64,000 bases of DNA from Patiria miniata. Lineage: Eukaryota > Echinodermata > Asteroidea > Valvatida > Asterinidae. Below the pieces are notes generated by a model. That model did not search any database, was not told the DNA's origin, and worked only from the letters and a program-made list of their open reading frames with translations. The stretch lies in assembly GCF_015706575.1 (NCBI RefSeq), contig NW_024037062.1:6568811-6632810 (forward strand), given 5' to 3'. The position numbers and the translations under genes were made by a program. Below are positions 37,301-48,650 of the stretch, in pieces. Numbering within the stretch: position 1 is the stretch's first letter; each line of letters starts with the position of its first letter.

Positions 37301-40300
37301 AGAGGATGTCAACATACATTTCAGAGTAGTAGAAAGTTGCACAAAATGCATTCCTGAGAAAAATTCATTGCACGGACCCTTTAATTAAGGAAGTGAGGTA
37401 TGCAATTATGGATTGAAGACACCAGGTATGATGCAGGAAGTCTTAAAACAAGCTTGACAAAAGGTAAAATATTGCCCATTAATGAAAAGGAATGCCCGAT
37501 CAACCCCTTACTACTGGTTCAGACGAAATTGAATCAACAACGCGATACTTTTAATTTGAATGCATCTTTTACAGGGACGCGTGAAGCTGAAAGACGATAG
37601 AATGCTTGGATAGTGAAATTGAATGACTTTTTTGATTGTCGAATGACTATCTGCGTGATCTTTCAATTTCAATCCAAAATGAATGAGCCAGGCGTTAAAT
37701 TGAATGAAAATTTAGTGAAGTTGGGCGAGAAAACCTATACTTACGTGGTTATTATGTTATAAAGAATGGACGAGGAACTGAAGATTCGTGCTACGAATGG
37801 ACGAGGCGAAATTCTTTAACGAATCTACAGCTCCGAGTCTATTTTCTGACTTAACCTATTTCTTAAAACGACAACATGCAAATAAAATCCCTGGTTCACC
37901 ACATTTGTGAATAAGTGTAGATTCGTACAATCTAGTCAATTTTGCCTGGCCCTGTGTTTGCATCGTAACAAGATCCCATTGTTAACCCTTCGGATGGGGC
38001 ACTACATCTTTTGTTCCATTCATCAACTGCACAGTGCATCTGTCCTCATGGTAGGTCACACACACAATCACGATCAGAAGTGTTTAGTGCGAACGCACTG
38101 TCTTTCCTTACTCCCAAGGCCAAATGGAGTTCGCGCTTATATGTTACAGCTAGGGGATTATACCGGAAAATACTTTGATGCTGTTTTTTTTTTTTTTTTT
38201 TTACAGGATTGATGTAAAGAGTTTAATCACCAAGCACAAGAAAAAAGTTGGCAAGCAACTCATTTGTGCATAGAGCTTCTTGATTTATGGAACCACATGT
38301 CATTGGCCATTCAATCAAGAACCGCATTTCTTTACCTTGATACAATAACATTTATGGAGTAGGTTACACTTCGGAATATGCCCATCTCACTCACCACAGG
38401 AAATTATTTTGCTTAGAAAATACATTACATTGGAATATATTCTGAGACGTTTATGATTGGGTAAGTTTCACTTGATTTCGTGCGTTATTTGTACATTTTA
38501 TTTATGATTGTCATTTTTATAATGAAAATGTGTACATATTCTTTAACTGAGGGGTATCCACTGATTTTTTTTATAATGCAAATTTGAAGACAATCAAATA
38601 TAAAAATTGAATTCTTAGCATTACAATAACATTTAAGCATTTACATTTAGATAATAATATAATAATACAAAATAAGACTTAAAATAGAAATAAAGAGAAC
38701 TGAAAATAACATAAAGAGGAATATTTTACACTGCGCTTTAGGTTAAAATTGATAATCGCCACCGCATATTATATTCAAAATATCAGCACGGCAAATTAAA
38801 AATCAAACGAGAACATTGTGTGCAAAAATAAAAAAACTAGAGTAGTAAGGTATTTATAAAAATCAGGTACACGGCAAATTCTTTCGGGAAAGAAACCCAA
38901 CAAAATTCGTACATTTTGTAGTACCATTTACATTCTTTTTCTTTTCATTATAATGGACTGAAACTTAAAAAAGGACATTTTTAGTGCCGGAATTATACAT
39001 GGAATTATACAGGGCCGGAATATACATGGAATTGTTCACAACAAAAACTGTGGATCCTTAAAATAATCTACAGTTAGGTGTAGTTTCTGAAAATTATCTA
39101 CACTAAAGTGTAGATTCGTGAAAATAATCAACACTGTGACGTCACAGAAATAGGTTAATTATACGGACCACGTCAGGTTGGGTCGTTTTGACCACGGATG
39201 TCGTCGGTGTATAGATGACGACGGGTACGTGGTTAAGAATGACCACAACGTATTTTTAAGAGTGTAACAGTCCTGAATCCTCCAATTTCAATATGATTTT
39301 GCACACCCCCTAGGGAGTTAGGGTTAACCAACAACTGCATCACCCCCTTTATCAGTACCTCCCTGTCTCATATCGTTTGAATATTGTTACTTCCAAATAC
39401 CAATGCTCCCTGTGACTTTCAGATCAGGAAGATGTACATGGATTTACACACTATGAGGTCTCAGTATTAAGCTTGCTTGTAATTAGCCGCGCTTGTCTAC
39501 TGGCCTTGCATCTAAGTGCAATATCATCATTAAAAATCTAGGATGGAGGACAATCATTAAATTCATATTAGATAACCTATCAACAATACTGACACCAAAT
39601 GAGGCGGAAAGCAAGCATTTGATGAATGCGTTTGTTTATATTAGTTTCGGAGGTTAATTATGTATTAAGGCTTCAGTGATCACGCTTTTATTGGCGTTAA
39701 TTGTCCTTCAGTAGGCGTACGTAAGCCGTTTTTTATGGGGATCGGGCACATTCTTTTAAAATTTCAGGGATCATTAATAAAGCACTAAAAAACAAAACAA
39801 ATCTAACTGATGCCATTTTTTTAAACCCAGAAAAGTGTTTTTCGATCCAAAATAATGAAGTTACATACCCATCTTTTTATGATTTTATTTTGTGGGCGGA
39901 GCGTCTGTATTGGGAAAAATCGCGAAATAAGCCGAGAATGGGAATCATTTATCAAGATTTCTTTTAGTAAAATTTAAAAAAAAATTGAATAAAATCATAC
40001 GTTGACACACAAATTTCGGACACATTAATGTAAACTTATACGTCGAATGTTTTCGGAATTTTGCCTTAATAGCAGTCTAAAAGTAAATAGAGTCTGACCC
40101 AAACCAATTTGGCATATCAGGTCGGCGTTTATCTCCCGTTTCAGTTCCATGAAACGACAGAGATTACCATACCTCATACATATTCATGATCGAGAGCCGA
40201 ACTCTCACTGGTCAATTCACCATCACGTGCCAGATGTTATTTTTGCTGTTTACCAAGCGCGCGCGAGAGGATTTACGCACAGGGTAGTAGACTGTCACGA

Positions 40301-43300
40301 CAGTCTTCTACGCATGCGCTTTACAAAGCAATCGTGGAACTGTCGCACGGGTGTAGTATTTTCCCGAGCTCAATGATGCCGAACTAGATAATATTTATGG
40401 CAATAAAGATGCCTCCTGTACAAAAGAATATTGTACACAAACTACTGTATTTACAGCTGCACTTGTAAGGTAAACGAACTGAACTAGTGAAGTTCAGCAA
40501 TACGAATTTTTGGTGAACTGGACAAGTTTTTCCAAAAAAAAAAAATTGAGGTTCCTTCATGAAACGGAAATAAAACCCAAATCGGCGCTGAATATGTATG
40601 AGGTATAGTAAAACAAATATAACATGCTTTATTTCGGGTGGACAGCCGATATTAGCTCCCCTCGGTAATTGGAAGTTGCCAAACTAGGTACTAGTTTGTC
40701 AACTTCCAATACCTCGGGGAGCGAATATCGACTGTCCACCCTCAAACCATGTTATATTTGTATATAATTTAATATTCCCCTAGATGGGATGCAGGTCCAT
40801 CGCAGGTTGCTCCCAAGATAATACCGGTGTCGCGGGCAAAGTGGGAATCCGCGCAATGTAAGAATTCGCACTTTGTCCAGCTGGACAGAGTGGGAATTCC
40901 GATACTGTCTGGTAAAGTAGGAATACATCCAAATATTGACAATTCGTTTGTATGAAGTTTCCAACGTAATTTGATGATAATCGTGCGAACATTTAAACAA
41001 AAGCATATTGTGCCCATGCCCAACAGCCAAATTGCCAATTATAAATATTCCTTTATGGCACTGCTACTGAACCTAGTCAAAGTGGAAATTTGGTAATTGG
41101 CTGTTTCAGCAACAAGCAGAAAAAGCCTTCGTTTTTGTGGGTTTTTTTTTTGGGGGGGGGGTGCATGAATTTCACTTTTCCGTCTGTAGCGTCCAAATAA
41201 GTAAAATAATTAACTTTGTCTAACAACAGCGACGCTAGGGCCTTCGCAACAGCATGGCTGAAAATGCATAGAAAAAATGTCCAATGGATATTATGCCGGA
41301 TCCAGCTTTCTTTTAGAAGACCTATGGGCGCAAACCAGTAAAAATATAGGCCAAATATCAGTCCGCCGAGCTCATGAATAAAAGTTATACACTCAGTTTG
41401 TTCTATATTGGAGGGTCTGGGAGCCATGGAATTGGGGAAATTGAAGTGATATGGCAATTCACCTGTGGCCCGGAGTTGGTTAAAAATGAACGTATTTTTA
41501 AGAGTGTAACAGTCCCGAATCCTCCAATTTCAATATGATTTGCACACCCCCTAGGGAGTTAGGGTTAACCAACAACTGCATCACCCCCTTTCTCAGTACC
41601 TCCCTGTCTCATATCGTTTGAATATTGTTACTTCCAAATACCAATGCTCCCTGGGACTTTCAGATCAGGAAGATGTACATGGATTTACACACTATGAGGT
41701 CTCAGTATTAAGCTTGCTTGTAATTAGCCGCGCTTGTCTACTGGCCTTGCATTTAAGTTCAATATCATCATCAACAATCTACGATGCAAGAAAATCAGTA
41801 AATTCATATTAGATAACCTATCAACAAAACTGACACGCAATGAGGCGGAAAGCAAGCATTTGATGACTGCGTTTTTTATATTAGTTACGGCGGTTAATTA
41901 TGCGTTAAGGCTTCAGTGATCTCGCTTTCATTGGCGTTAATTGTCATTCAGTAGGCGTACGTAAGTCCTTTTTATGGGGATCGGGCACATTTTTTTTAAA
42001 TTTCAGGGATTATTAATAAAGCACTAAAAACCCAAATCCAACTGATGCCATTTTTTTTAACCCCAGAAGAGTGTTTTTGGAGCCAAAATGAAGAATGTAC
42101 ATACCCATCTTTTTCTGACCTTTTTTTTGTGAGCGGATCGTCTATATTGGGAAAAATCGCGAAATAAGCCCAAAATAAGAATCATTTATCAAGGTTTCTT
42201 GAAGTAAAATAAATAAATATAAAACAAAAAATTGAATACAATTTTACGTTGACACACACATTTTGACAAATTAATGTAAACTTATGCGTCGAATGTTGTC
42301 GGAATTTTGCCTTAATAGCAGTCTAAAAGTAAATAGAGTCTGACCCAAGCCAATTTGGCACATCAGGTCGGCGTTTATCTCCCGTTTCAGTACAATGAAA
42401 CGACAGAGAATATTTACTATTCCCCTGGATGGGAGGTAGGTCCATCGCAGGTTGCTCCCCAGATAATGCCGGTGTAGCGGGCAAAGTGGGAATCCACGCA
42501 AAGTTGGATTTCCCACTTTCTCCGGCTGGACAAAGTGGGAATTCCAATACTGTCCGCCAAAGTAGGAATACATCCAAATATTGACAATTTGTTTGTATGA
42601 AGTTTTCGACGTAATTTGATGACCATCGTGCGAGCATTTACTCAAAAGCATATTGTGCCCATGCCCAACAGCCAAATTGCTTGTAAGTATTCCTTCATGG
42701 CACTGCTACTGAACCTGGTCAAAGTGGACATTTGTTAATTGGCTGTTTCGGCAACAAGCCGAAACAGCCTTTATTTGTGTGTGTGTGTGCATGAATTTCA
42801 CTTTTCTGTCTGAAGCGTCCACATAAGTAAAAGAATTAACTTTGTCTAACAGCATGGGCCAACAACATGTCGAAAAATGCCTAGAAAAATGTCCAATGGA
42901 TATTATGCCGGATCTGGCTTTCTTTTAGTAGACCTATGGGCGCACACCGGTAAATATTTAGGCCAAATATCAATCCAGAGCTCATGAATAAAAGTTATAC
43001 ACTCAATATAATCTATTTTTTGAGGGTTCTGAGGCCATGGAATTGGGGAAATTGAAGAGATATGGCAATACACCTCTGGCCCGGACTTGGGGTTTCCATT
43101 TTTTTTATGCAATCGGACCCCAAAATGGCGCTACGGGATGAGTTATTAAAAGCAGAACCCAAACTCCGAAAAACATATTTCATATTTAATATGTATTTAT
43201 AGCACCAAACGTAGTAATGACTGGAAAGCCAATTTCATAAACTACTTTTAGATAAACAAAATTACAAAAATCCGTTCAAAGAAAATGACCATTTGAAAGC

Positions 43301-44179
43301 AATGGCCCTGAAACCTGTTTCGTTAAAAAAAAATAATAAATAAAGAGCAGATGAGTGTGCATTCTGACTGTTTGGAACAACAAAGAAAATGACACAGAAA
43401 ATTTGTTTCAACAACTGTAAACAACTGTACACAATATCTTTATTAACAACCCTGGTTAGGCAAACAATATGATTTATATATGCACCTTTTTTTAAGACGG
43501 GCCATCAAAAGGACTTTGTTGATTTTTTTAAAATTTTTGTACCGAGCTTTTATCGCTGGTGATGTTTGAAGACAACTATTCTTTTCCGCAACTATGCGGA
43601 AAGCCACTAAAAAATCAGAAGATAAACAATTGCTTTTCCATTGATGGCGGAAAAGCCAACCTGCAAAGTTGGCGGAAAAGCCAAACAAGCCTGAATTTAG
43701 CAAACTAATATGCATTTCAAGAAATTCGAGTCATGCCGGGAAACTCCATTGCACGGTCCTTTAAATGTCTATTCGATAAGCTCCATGTTAACACTTGATG
43801 CGTCGCCTCCTTATTTGCTTAAGTATCGCAAAACGATAGCAAACAGATCATTTGAGTAATCAATTTTTGCAATCAAAGTATTATTGCAATAAAAAAACGC
43901 ATTTTTCTAATTTGGCAAAACCACAATATTTCTGAGATTTCCCCAAAAGGCAAAAAGGCGCTTTCCACACATTTTTATGGAGTATAATTACTGACCTTGT
44001 TTACCACGGCACTGGGTTCTGAAAGACGCGAAAGCCTTGTTACGAAGTGCGATCAGATCATCACCGGGTGCAGCCTTGACCATGGCACTACACGTGTTCC
44101 CTCGTACAGGTAGAATACAGAGGGAACTAAAAAGCCCCAGAGTCCAACTGAAGACCCACATTTTACGCGGGTATTTCAT
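25373..44179 (-). CDS. Secreted F5/8 type C (discoidin) domain protein, gene 2 (4 exons)
   Basis: Spliced model: 44179-43996, 27523-27389, 26644-26424, 25519-25373, with GT-AG borders and phases 1,1,0 as in gene 1, giving 228 residues. The first exon starts MKYPRKMWVFSW, has a hydrophobic core and a probable cleavage after PVRG, then a linker with two cysteines ending CRGKQ. The phase-1 junction makes Asp and continues ILECSDVGPLGMEDG. The FA58C domain spans about 66-224, with DPNPWVQVDLG, VITQGRGDYNYG, FDQWVTDFKVAF and CCMRFEVLGC, then TIKE and a stop. Internal exons have the same lengths as in gene 1. The weakest part is the link to exon 1 across a 16.5-kb intron full of transposons; phase, orientation and encoded layout all fit, but another upstream first exon is possible. 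Role by family: extracellular carbohydrate, lipid or matrix binding. Confidence 0.78.
25870..26010. repeat. tRNA-like SINE remnant (weak)
   Basis: Short B-box-like words (gggttagagcc on plus, gggttcaagtccc on minus) and an A-box-like 'ttactcagtcggttgg' on minus occur in scrambled orientation. A related stretch is at about 59900-59955. No cloverleaf can be folded, so this is not a tRNA gene. Confidence 0.3.
26063..26352 (+). repeat. Dispersed ~290-bp repeat, copy 3
   Basis: Starts actgtgtggacttccaaac. It lies in intron 3 of gene 2. The paralogous position near 59998 in unit 3 is uninterrupted, so this copy moved in after the duplication or was lost from unit 3. Confidence 0.82.
26872..27155. 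mobile_element. hAT-like MITE in intron 2 of gene 2, perfect 8-bp target duplication
   Basis: Ends CATGGGCGTGGCC and GCGACGCCCATG, flanked by CCTTTATG at 26864-26871 and 27156-27163. The interior is T-rich with G/C homopolymers. It accounts for much of the size difference from intron 2 of gene 1 (744 versus 250 bp). Confidence 0.85.
27765..28150 (+). repeat. Partial copy of the 39-43 kb repeat family
   Basis: 'ttatcggtacctccatgtctcatatcgtttgaat', abridged here, and the following 'acactatgaggtctcag' match 39340-39660 and 41580-41900. Only the first part of the family is present. Confidence 0.75.
28440..28775 (-). mobile_element. TATAGGTTTTCCC-family element, inverted truncated copy
   Basis: Starts atataggttttcccgggc. 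Its body is the reverse complement of about 35810-36146 (shared words around 'attaatgggcaaacat'). No opposite terminus is seen. Confidence 0.65.
28781..29326. mobile_element. TATAGGTTTTCCC-family element with both termini
   Basis: Begins caggttttcccggccaattt and ends aaaattggccggaaaaacc followed by tata, about 546 bp. Subterminal zones hold repeated 'cattcattttcg'-like words. Non-coding. Confidence 0.75.
29558..29625. mobile_element. Minimal 68-bp fold-back derivative of the TATAGGTTTTCCC family
   Basis: Two family termini (tataggttttcccggc and gccgggaaaacctata) face each other with almost nothing between them. Confidence 0.8.
30557..30934. mobile_element. Nested inverted-repeat element (AGGCC-A-tract termini)
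   Basis: Ends 'aggccaaaaaagaaaatatt' with 'cggtctctggtcag', and the mirrored 'ctgaccagagaccg' with 'tttttttttggcct'. The centre contains long T/A runs. Confidence 0.65.
31117..31287. mobile_element. Hairpin insertion with 42-bp arms
   Basis: Positions 31117-31158 and 31246-31287 are near-perfect inverted repeats containing 'ataaccaagaattggttcgg'. It interrupts the right arm of the 1.4-kb element. The ATGGCGGCG at 31095 is not taken as a gene start. Confidence 0.7.
31390..33225. other. Intron 1 of gene 2, mostly unassigned
   Basis: No exon or complete element recognised. Positions 32620-32765 carry a 'gacgacgcgacgggcacg' low-complexity tract related to 46930-47390. Confidence 0.4.
33297..33330 (+). 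repeat. GGTC/TCTG microsatellite
   Basis: Short run of ggtc and tgtc tetramers, followed by two copies of 'gggctgtc'. Confidence 0.8.
33946..34880. mobile_element. ~935-bp long-inverted-repeat element carrying a coding-like fragment
   Basis: Ends tcccggtacataccg and cggtatgtaccggga, with imperfect inverted similarity continuing about 85 bp (ccgttttggatttcc, aaccaatgaccgtttt). The centre encodes the fragment at 34379-34549. Nested in the 2.5-kb element. Confidence 0.75.
34379..34549 (+). pseudogene. Captured exon-like fragment, helix-turn-helix-like
   Basis: Frame between stops of about 56 codons, containing FKEDISQWIQDGKTCEEVA, DMLKEYRRGSS and IRKFCRENDINLI. Composition and the 'dGkTxEEVAxxLxxxRgxSxxxIRKFCxEN' pattern look like real coding sequence and resemble a small helical DNA-binding module. 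There is no start codon and no obvious splice acceptor. I cannot name the source gene. It may be transposase debris or a host exon picked up by the element. Confidence 0.45.
35280..37740 (+). repeat. Tandem partial copies of the TATAGGTTTTCCC-family body
   Basis: 35280-36146 and 36170-37740 are direct repeats ('gtgtttttggtgccttct', 'cattaatgaaaa', 'cgaatgagccaggcgttaaa'), each ending with the family right terminus. The second copy is longer because of the insertion at 36572-37266. Confidence 0.75.
36572..37266. mobile_element. 695-bp MITE with CCCTGTCACAC termini and proven empty site
   Basis: Left cccctgtcacac...gtatcctaattccttat, right ataaggaataaggatacgc...gtgtgacagggccc. Flanked by TAAAG at 36567-36571 and 37267-37271. 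The paralogous copy at about 35645 reads through without it. The interior is rich in 'gcgtacg' and 'tgcgtat' words. Confidence 0.85.
37741..39230. other. Intron 1 of gene 2, no assigned feature
   Basis: A+T-rich; a poly-T run at 38185-38202; no exon, terminal repeat pair or tandem array recognised. Confidence 0.4.
40165..40610. mobile_element. 446-bp MITE, TACCTCATACATATTCA termini
   Basis: 40165-40186 and 40589-40610 are 22-bp inverted repeats with one mismatch. Non-coding. Located in the unit-specific insertion of copy 1. Confidence 0.8.
40614..40765. repeat. 152-bp near-perfect palindrome
   Basis: 'acaaatataacatg', 'gggtggacag', 'cgatatt', 'gctcccc' and 'aattggaagttg' on the left are mirrored on the right around 'aaactaggtactagtttg'. 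It abuts the MITE at 40165-40610. Confidence 0.85.
41478..43092 (+). repeat. Tandem duplication, copy 2
   Basis: Second copy, without the insertion: at about 42405 'gacagaga' runs straight into 'atttactattcccc'. A third partial copy lies at 27765-28150. Confidence 0.85.
43093..43985. other. Intron 1 of gene 2 next to exon 1, no assigned feature
   Basis: No exon or transposon termini recognised; 'ggcggaaaagccaa' is repeated locally at about 43647 and 43671. Confidence 0.4.
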
Positions 44180-45920
44180 AACCAGCCAGCAGGTCTTCAC
44201 TTTGATATCTGCGATCAAAACGGGCAGAGCACCACTCCCTGGCACGATGAGCCTTATGTTTGGAATATCACTTGCTGTAATCACACAGTTTCCACGGTAA
44301 CCTTAGCAATGTTTATTGATTGGAGTTAGTTCATCGACGATCTCGAGTTTCGAGAGTCAAAATGCCGACCCCCGAAATTCATTCTCGCATGATTCTCTTA
44401 GAGAACGCGTTTGTAGCCCAATTGGGCGCATTTCAGGACGTAGTATCCCTTAAAAAACACAATATCCCGTTAAGAACGCGTAGGGCATTCGCGTGAGCTT
44501 GGCACCACCACAGTGACAACTAATTCTGGTCGATGGTTTCACGTTTATCTATGGTCGGGTCACTCTGTCGTGCGTCGCATCGTGCTTGACGTCGTGCGTT
44601 GCGTCTTGCTCTGCGCATTAATATCAGAAAGAATAAATAGCTAGATCGGAATTGCTTAGGCCGTGTCCGAAAAACCTCGTTTCCCTTTGGTACGATCTTG
44701 CTGCCTTATGCTGGTTCCCATCATGCCTTGCGCGATCGTAACCCCTGGGATTTGGTTATTTAAATATCCTACTCTTAAGGAAATTTAAATTAGGACTGCA
44801 ATCGATGCGTTTAACGTCCGACGCAGTGCTTTCAATTTTGAAGTTTGTTGCCTGTAGAATCAATCCTTTCTAAGATGAAATTTCGGCGTCGCGTTACAGA
44901 GCCAGGATTTATATTATTGTGCGTACCTTTGTCGTCCGTTTTACAACACAAGATACAGTTTTGTTTTGGTGAAAAAATAGACTTTTAGACTCCATATGGT
45001 ACACGCATAGCGCAGTCTCGAAACAAGTGCGAGTGCACAATAAGCTCTGGCCGCCTTGCATGAACAATCCCCGGGCTGCCGTTCCACGCGAAAATCACGG
45101 GCTGAAAATTGACCAAACATAACCCCTCTTAGTTTCCCATAACAATTGCGCACTGTATACCACGTGACTATAACATTACCGCACATTTATCTTGCCTCCA
45201 TTATCAAAATTTTCATAAACAACTTTACGAATTGTCACAAATCTTTTTGTAAAGTATTTAATTTGTTTTGTTTGGTGCTTTTTTTTGGAAAATGAAAGTG
45301 TAGTATTTTATATTTTATAGGAAACTTAGGGGGCTAGTTTTTGGTCAATTTCCAGGGGAAGGACATATGCAAAACAGGCGTGCATGCGCATCGATGGAGA
45401 CAAAACCCGTTTTCCCGATAACATTCGCCAAGAGTGCATTTACCGACGACGGTATGGCACTTGGTCAATTTTCAGTCCAATCTTTTTGGTCAATTCTCGG
45501 GGACAGACCGACCGAACGACCGACCACCCGTAGAAGCTCCTACCAGAGCTTAAAAAGATGTTCGTACGTGACGTGACGTGCATGAGATGAGATATGCGGA
45601 AGCGCATTCAGGAAATGCAGCCCATAGGTATGGAATAAAAAAAACACCTGCAGCATAAATATCCCCGAATGTCCTTCTCAATATTTTAAAAATAACTACA
45701 AAACCACAAAAGTAAATTTTGAAATTGTTTAATGCAGATTTTTTTAAATATTTCCTCACGCGCCCTCACTGCACAATGGTCAATTGATCAAAACAACATT
45801 TTTGGACACAGTGACCAAGCTCCTGGCCTTATAATTTTAGTGCTGTGTTAATGTAAGTTGTGTTAAAAGCCTTCATGTGAAAACAGGTTGATGTTGTTGT
45901 GGAGTGGATGCATTTGCCCT
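44180..45920. other. Upstream region of gene 2, little recognised
   Basis: 44395-44458 is one terminus of the TTTAAAGGGACAC family. 44560-44610 has a short 'cgtgcgtcgc' low-complexity stretch. No core promoter could be singled out for gene 2. Confidence 0.4.
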
Positions 45921-45924
45921 TGAG

Positions 45925-46437
45925 CATTACAGAGACACTGCGTCCTGGAAAGCGCCCAATTGGGCTACAAAGCGCACTTTGAACGAAATAATGTTAATCG
46001 GAAAGACCATATAAAACTAGGATCTAAACATCCACACAACTAAAACTGGGCGTTTTATGTAATTCTTGCGTTATGCGTGCGAGAACGACTTTCAGGTTCC
46101 ACTTTTGCGACCCCAAAAAGTCGGGCTGTTCATGCTAGTTGTGATTCCAGCCGTAAAGTGCTCACCTTCGGCGGACGTGTAAGAAACTACATTTGTGTAT
46201 TGGTGCTGTGTGTAATTTGTGTGACATACACAACGTGTATCGTACATTGACTGAAAACGACGTGGAAAAAAAAACCGCATCGTGTCCGATGTAAACAACC
46301 GGGGTTTTTGTCGTCTTTTCTCGGGAACGGTAAGACGTTAGGTTAGTTTCCCTTCAACCACGATTGAAATAGAATAAGTAAACAATCCGAAACATGAAAC
46401 TTTCGAGGATTTCGGGACGAAGTGCCCCTTTAAACGG
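45925..46437. mobile_element. TTTAAAGGGACACTGCGTC-family MITE, copy at 46 kb
   Basis: Shares 'cgttatgcgtgcgagaacga', 'aaaagtcgg' and 'gttcatgctagttgtgattc' with 58926-59386. The ends are degenerate inverted repeats (gagacactgcgtcctgga and the complement of gggacgaagtgcccctttaa). Confidence 0.7.
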
Positions 46438-48640
46438 AGGTCTTGCTGCAAAATTTAGAGTGACGTGTAGCTATCAATTACAATGCAATAATTACTGAGA
46501 ACATAACAATTATCCAATTTAAAAACCTTTTGATCTTCACTCGCATCTTCGAAATGTAAATTGATAAGCTAGCATCCACGTCGTAGTATATCATAAACTT
46601 TCATTACAGTTTAAACAGTGCAAAATGCATTGTATTCTTGGTGTTGAAACTAATCACTTCAACTTAAGGAAGCGTGGCTTGGTCAGGGGAAGGCGAGGGG
46701 GCCAAGGGGGGGGGGGGGCAATTGCCATGTAGGTACATAAATTGCTTCGTTTTTGTCGCCCATTTTACTTGTTAACATGATTTCTCCTCCGGAAAAATAG
46801 GTAAGGGGTCTGGTTGACGGGGATAGTCGAATTTTAACCAGGTAGTGTCAAGCCCCATCACCCTGCGTTCTTGGGATTGCTTCAAGATATTATTTCATAC
46901 AATAGCAACATGGAAGAGGCGCCGTCACGATCGAGCGCCCTCATTTTGATGGGAACTACCTTGATCAGGGCACAGTGCGATGGTACGACGCGATAAAAGT
47001 CGCGAGGGACAACGTGATGCACGACACAAAGTACGACGCGACGCACGACACGACGCACGACGCCAAGCATGACGATAAGCATGATGCGCAACAAAAGGGG
47101 CAACGTCCTGGCATAAAATCAGCGAGACGGCACGGCGCAATGGACGACGCGATGCCAGATGCAGAGTGCGTATAAAAGTAGGCAAGGGAGCGGCGGTGCG
47201 ACGCGATGGCACGACGCAATGGAGACGTCGTGCCAACGCGTCATGTACTCGCGTCGCGTGTATATTGAAGAGGCGACGCGGTTTGTCGTCAATAACCCCC
47301 CTTTCGTTGCCCGTTGCAGCGCACCGTCGTGCTTCGCGCCGTGCGTCGCCTCGTGCATCGGATAGAGATTTCAATTGTGACGTCGCTGACTTAAGCAACT
47401 TTTTTCCTCTGGGGTTAACCCCCACCTCGCTGGCTGTTGGCGACTATAGCCGAGGCCTGAAGAAAGGATATGTGCCGGGAGACGGCTAGAGCCGCATTCC
47501 CGCAAGTACACATTTCATTCATCATGCACATGCGGTTGCTACAAGATTGTATTTTCTAGAAGCAGAAAGCTCGGTGAACAATTGTTTGTCATGAAAAACG
47601 AAGTTATTCAGCAAAACCACTTATAAACCACTTTTCTCGAGCACGGCGCACGGGGTCACAAGGGCGGATCCCCTCCCCTCCCCTCCCCTCTCCTCCCCAA
47701 ACGAACCCAATCTTTGTTTTTGAAGTGACGTCGCAATAAAGGCAGGCACTGCGTACACAACCCCTAAAGTGTTAAAGTGGTCAGAAATTGCCTCATATTG
47801 CACCACAGATCATCTAGAATCCCCCCAAAAAATTCGGGGCCCTTATAAGCGGGCCGCGAACTCCACGCCGTATTTGTTTTGAACCAATTTTAGGGGGCCG
47901 AACCACTTTTTTTTTTTTTTTTGGCCCCTCAAATTGTGTTCTGGATCCGTCCTTGCAGTGTACGTGCTCGTTGTTCACGGATACGCACGGTTGATCACAC
48001 TCGGCTTTCCGTATACATTATTGTGCACAGCGTATTACCGGTGTCACGGTCTTACTTCTCCGGCGTGCTAGCTTCTCCTACAGGGAAATTTCGCTCAACA
48101 CGCATGCGCAAGTTGCACAGTACTGTACATTTTCGACAACTTTATTTGTGTGCTGAGTTTGGTGTTGTACTGGTGCACGTAAGATCTTGGGATATTTGTA
48201 TGTTTACGTTATTTACAGGGTACCAGTCTAATCCAGATTTTTTGTAGCGCGCAACTCCCAATAACCAAAAAGACCACGAACGGGCAAGGAGTTCGTTCTT
48301 AGCCCTTTTATTCCCTCATGAACACACACACACGTGACACGTCTGCTTGCAAGACCAATGAATGACTTGACCCACAGGAAGTGTTACATAACACATTCTA
48401 ATGGAGATCAATGGGTGTCTTTCACTGTGTTATTTATGGACTTTGTACACTTCAGCACACAGCCCCAGGAAGAATAAGCACAGTGGACACATGAGCATGT
48501 AGCGTGCTCTTGTAACGTGCACTGTAACGTGCTCATTTATCCGCCGAATCCACCCGGAGAAGCTAGTACGCCGGCTGTGACACCGGTCAGGTATCGAAAA
48601 ACTATACCATCCAGGACGAGTTTTAAGCATGCTTTTATTG
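46438..48640. other. Intergenic; CGACG-rich low-complexity tract and an inverted pair
   Basis: 46930-47390 is a degenerate 'cacgacgcgacg' tract in which long arginine-rich frames are artefacts. 48036-48078 and 48545-48585 are inverted copies of 'ccggtgtcac...gctagcttctcc'. No gene recognised. Confidence 0.5.
47670..47698 (-). other. (GGGGA)n quadruplex-prone tract
   Basis: Five runs of four G (one of three at the edge) separated by A or AGA on the minus strand; matches the G4-forming pattern. Confidence 0.6.
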
Positions 48641-48650
48641 TGCTTACTGC

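Larger units (their letters stand above)
39235..41477 (+). repeat. Tandem duplication, copy 1
   Basis: Matches 41478-43092 over most of its length (tttttaagagtgtaacagtc at the start, tggcccggagttgg at the end). It carries a ~600-bp insertion (about 40163-40768) that copy 2 lacks. Confidence 0.85.

Noticed and set aside
46925..47425. 166-codon arginine-rich frame and overlapping frames
   Set aside because: Produced by the 'cacgacgcgacg' low-complexity tract, which is open in several frames on both strands.
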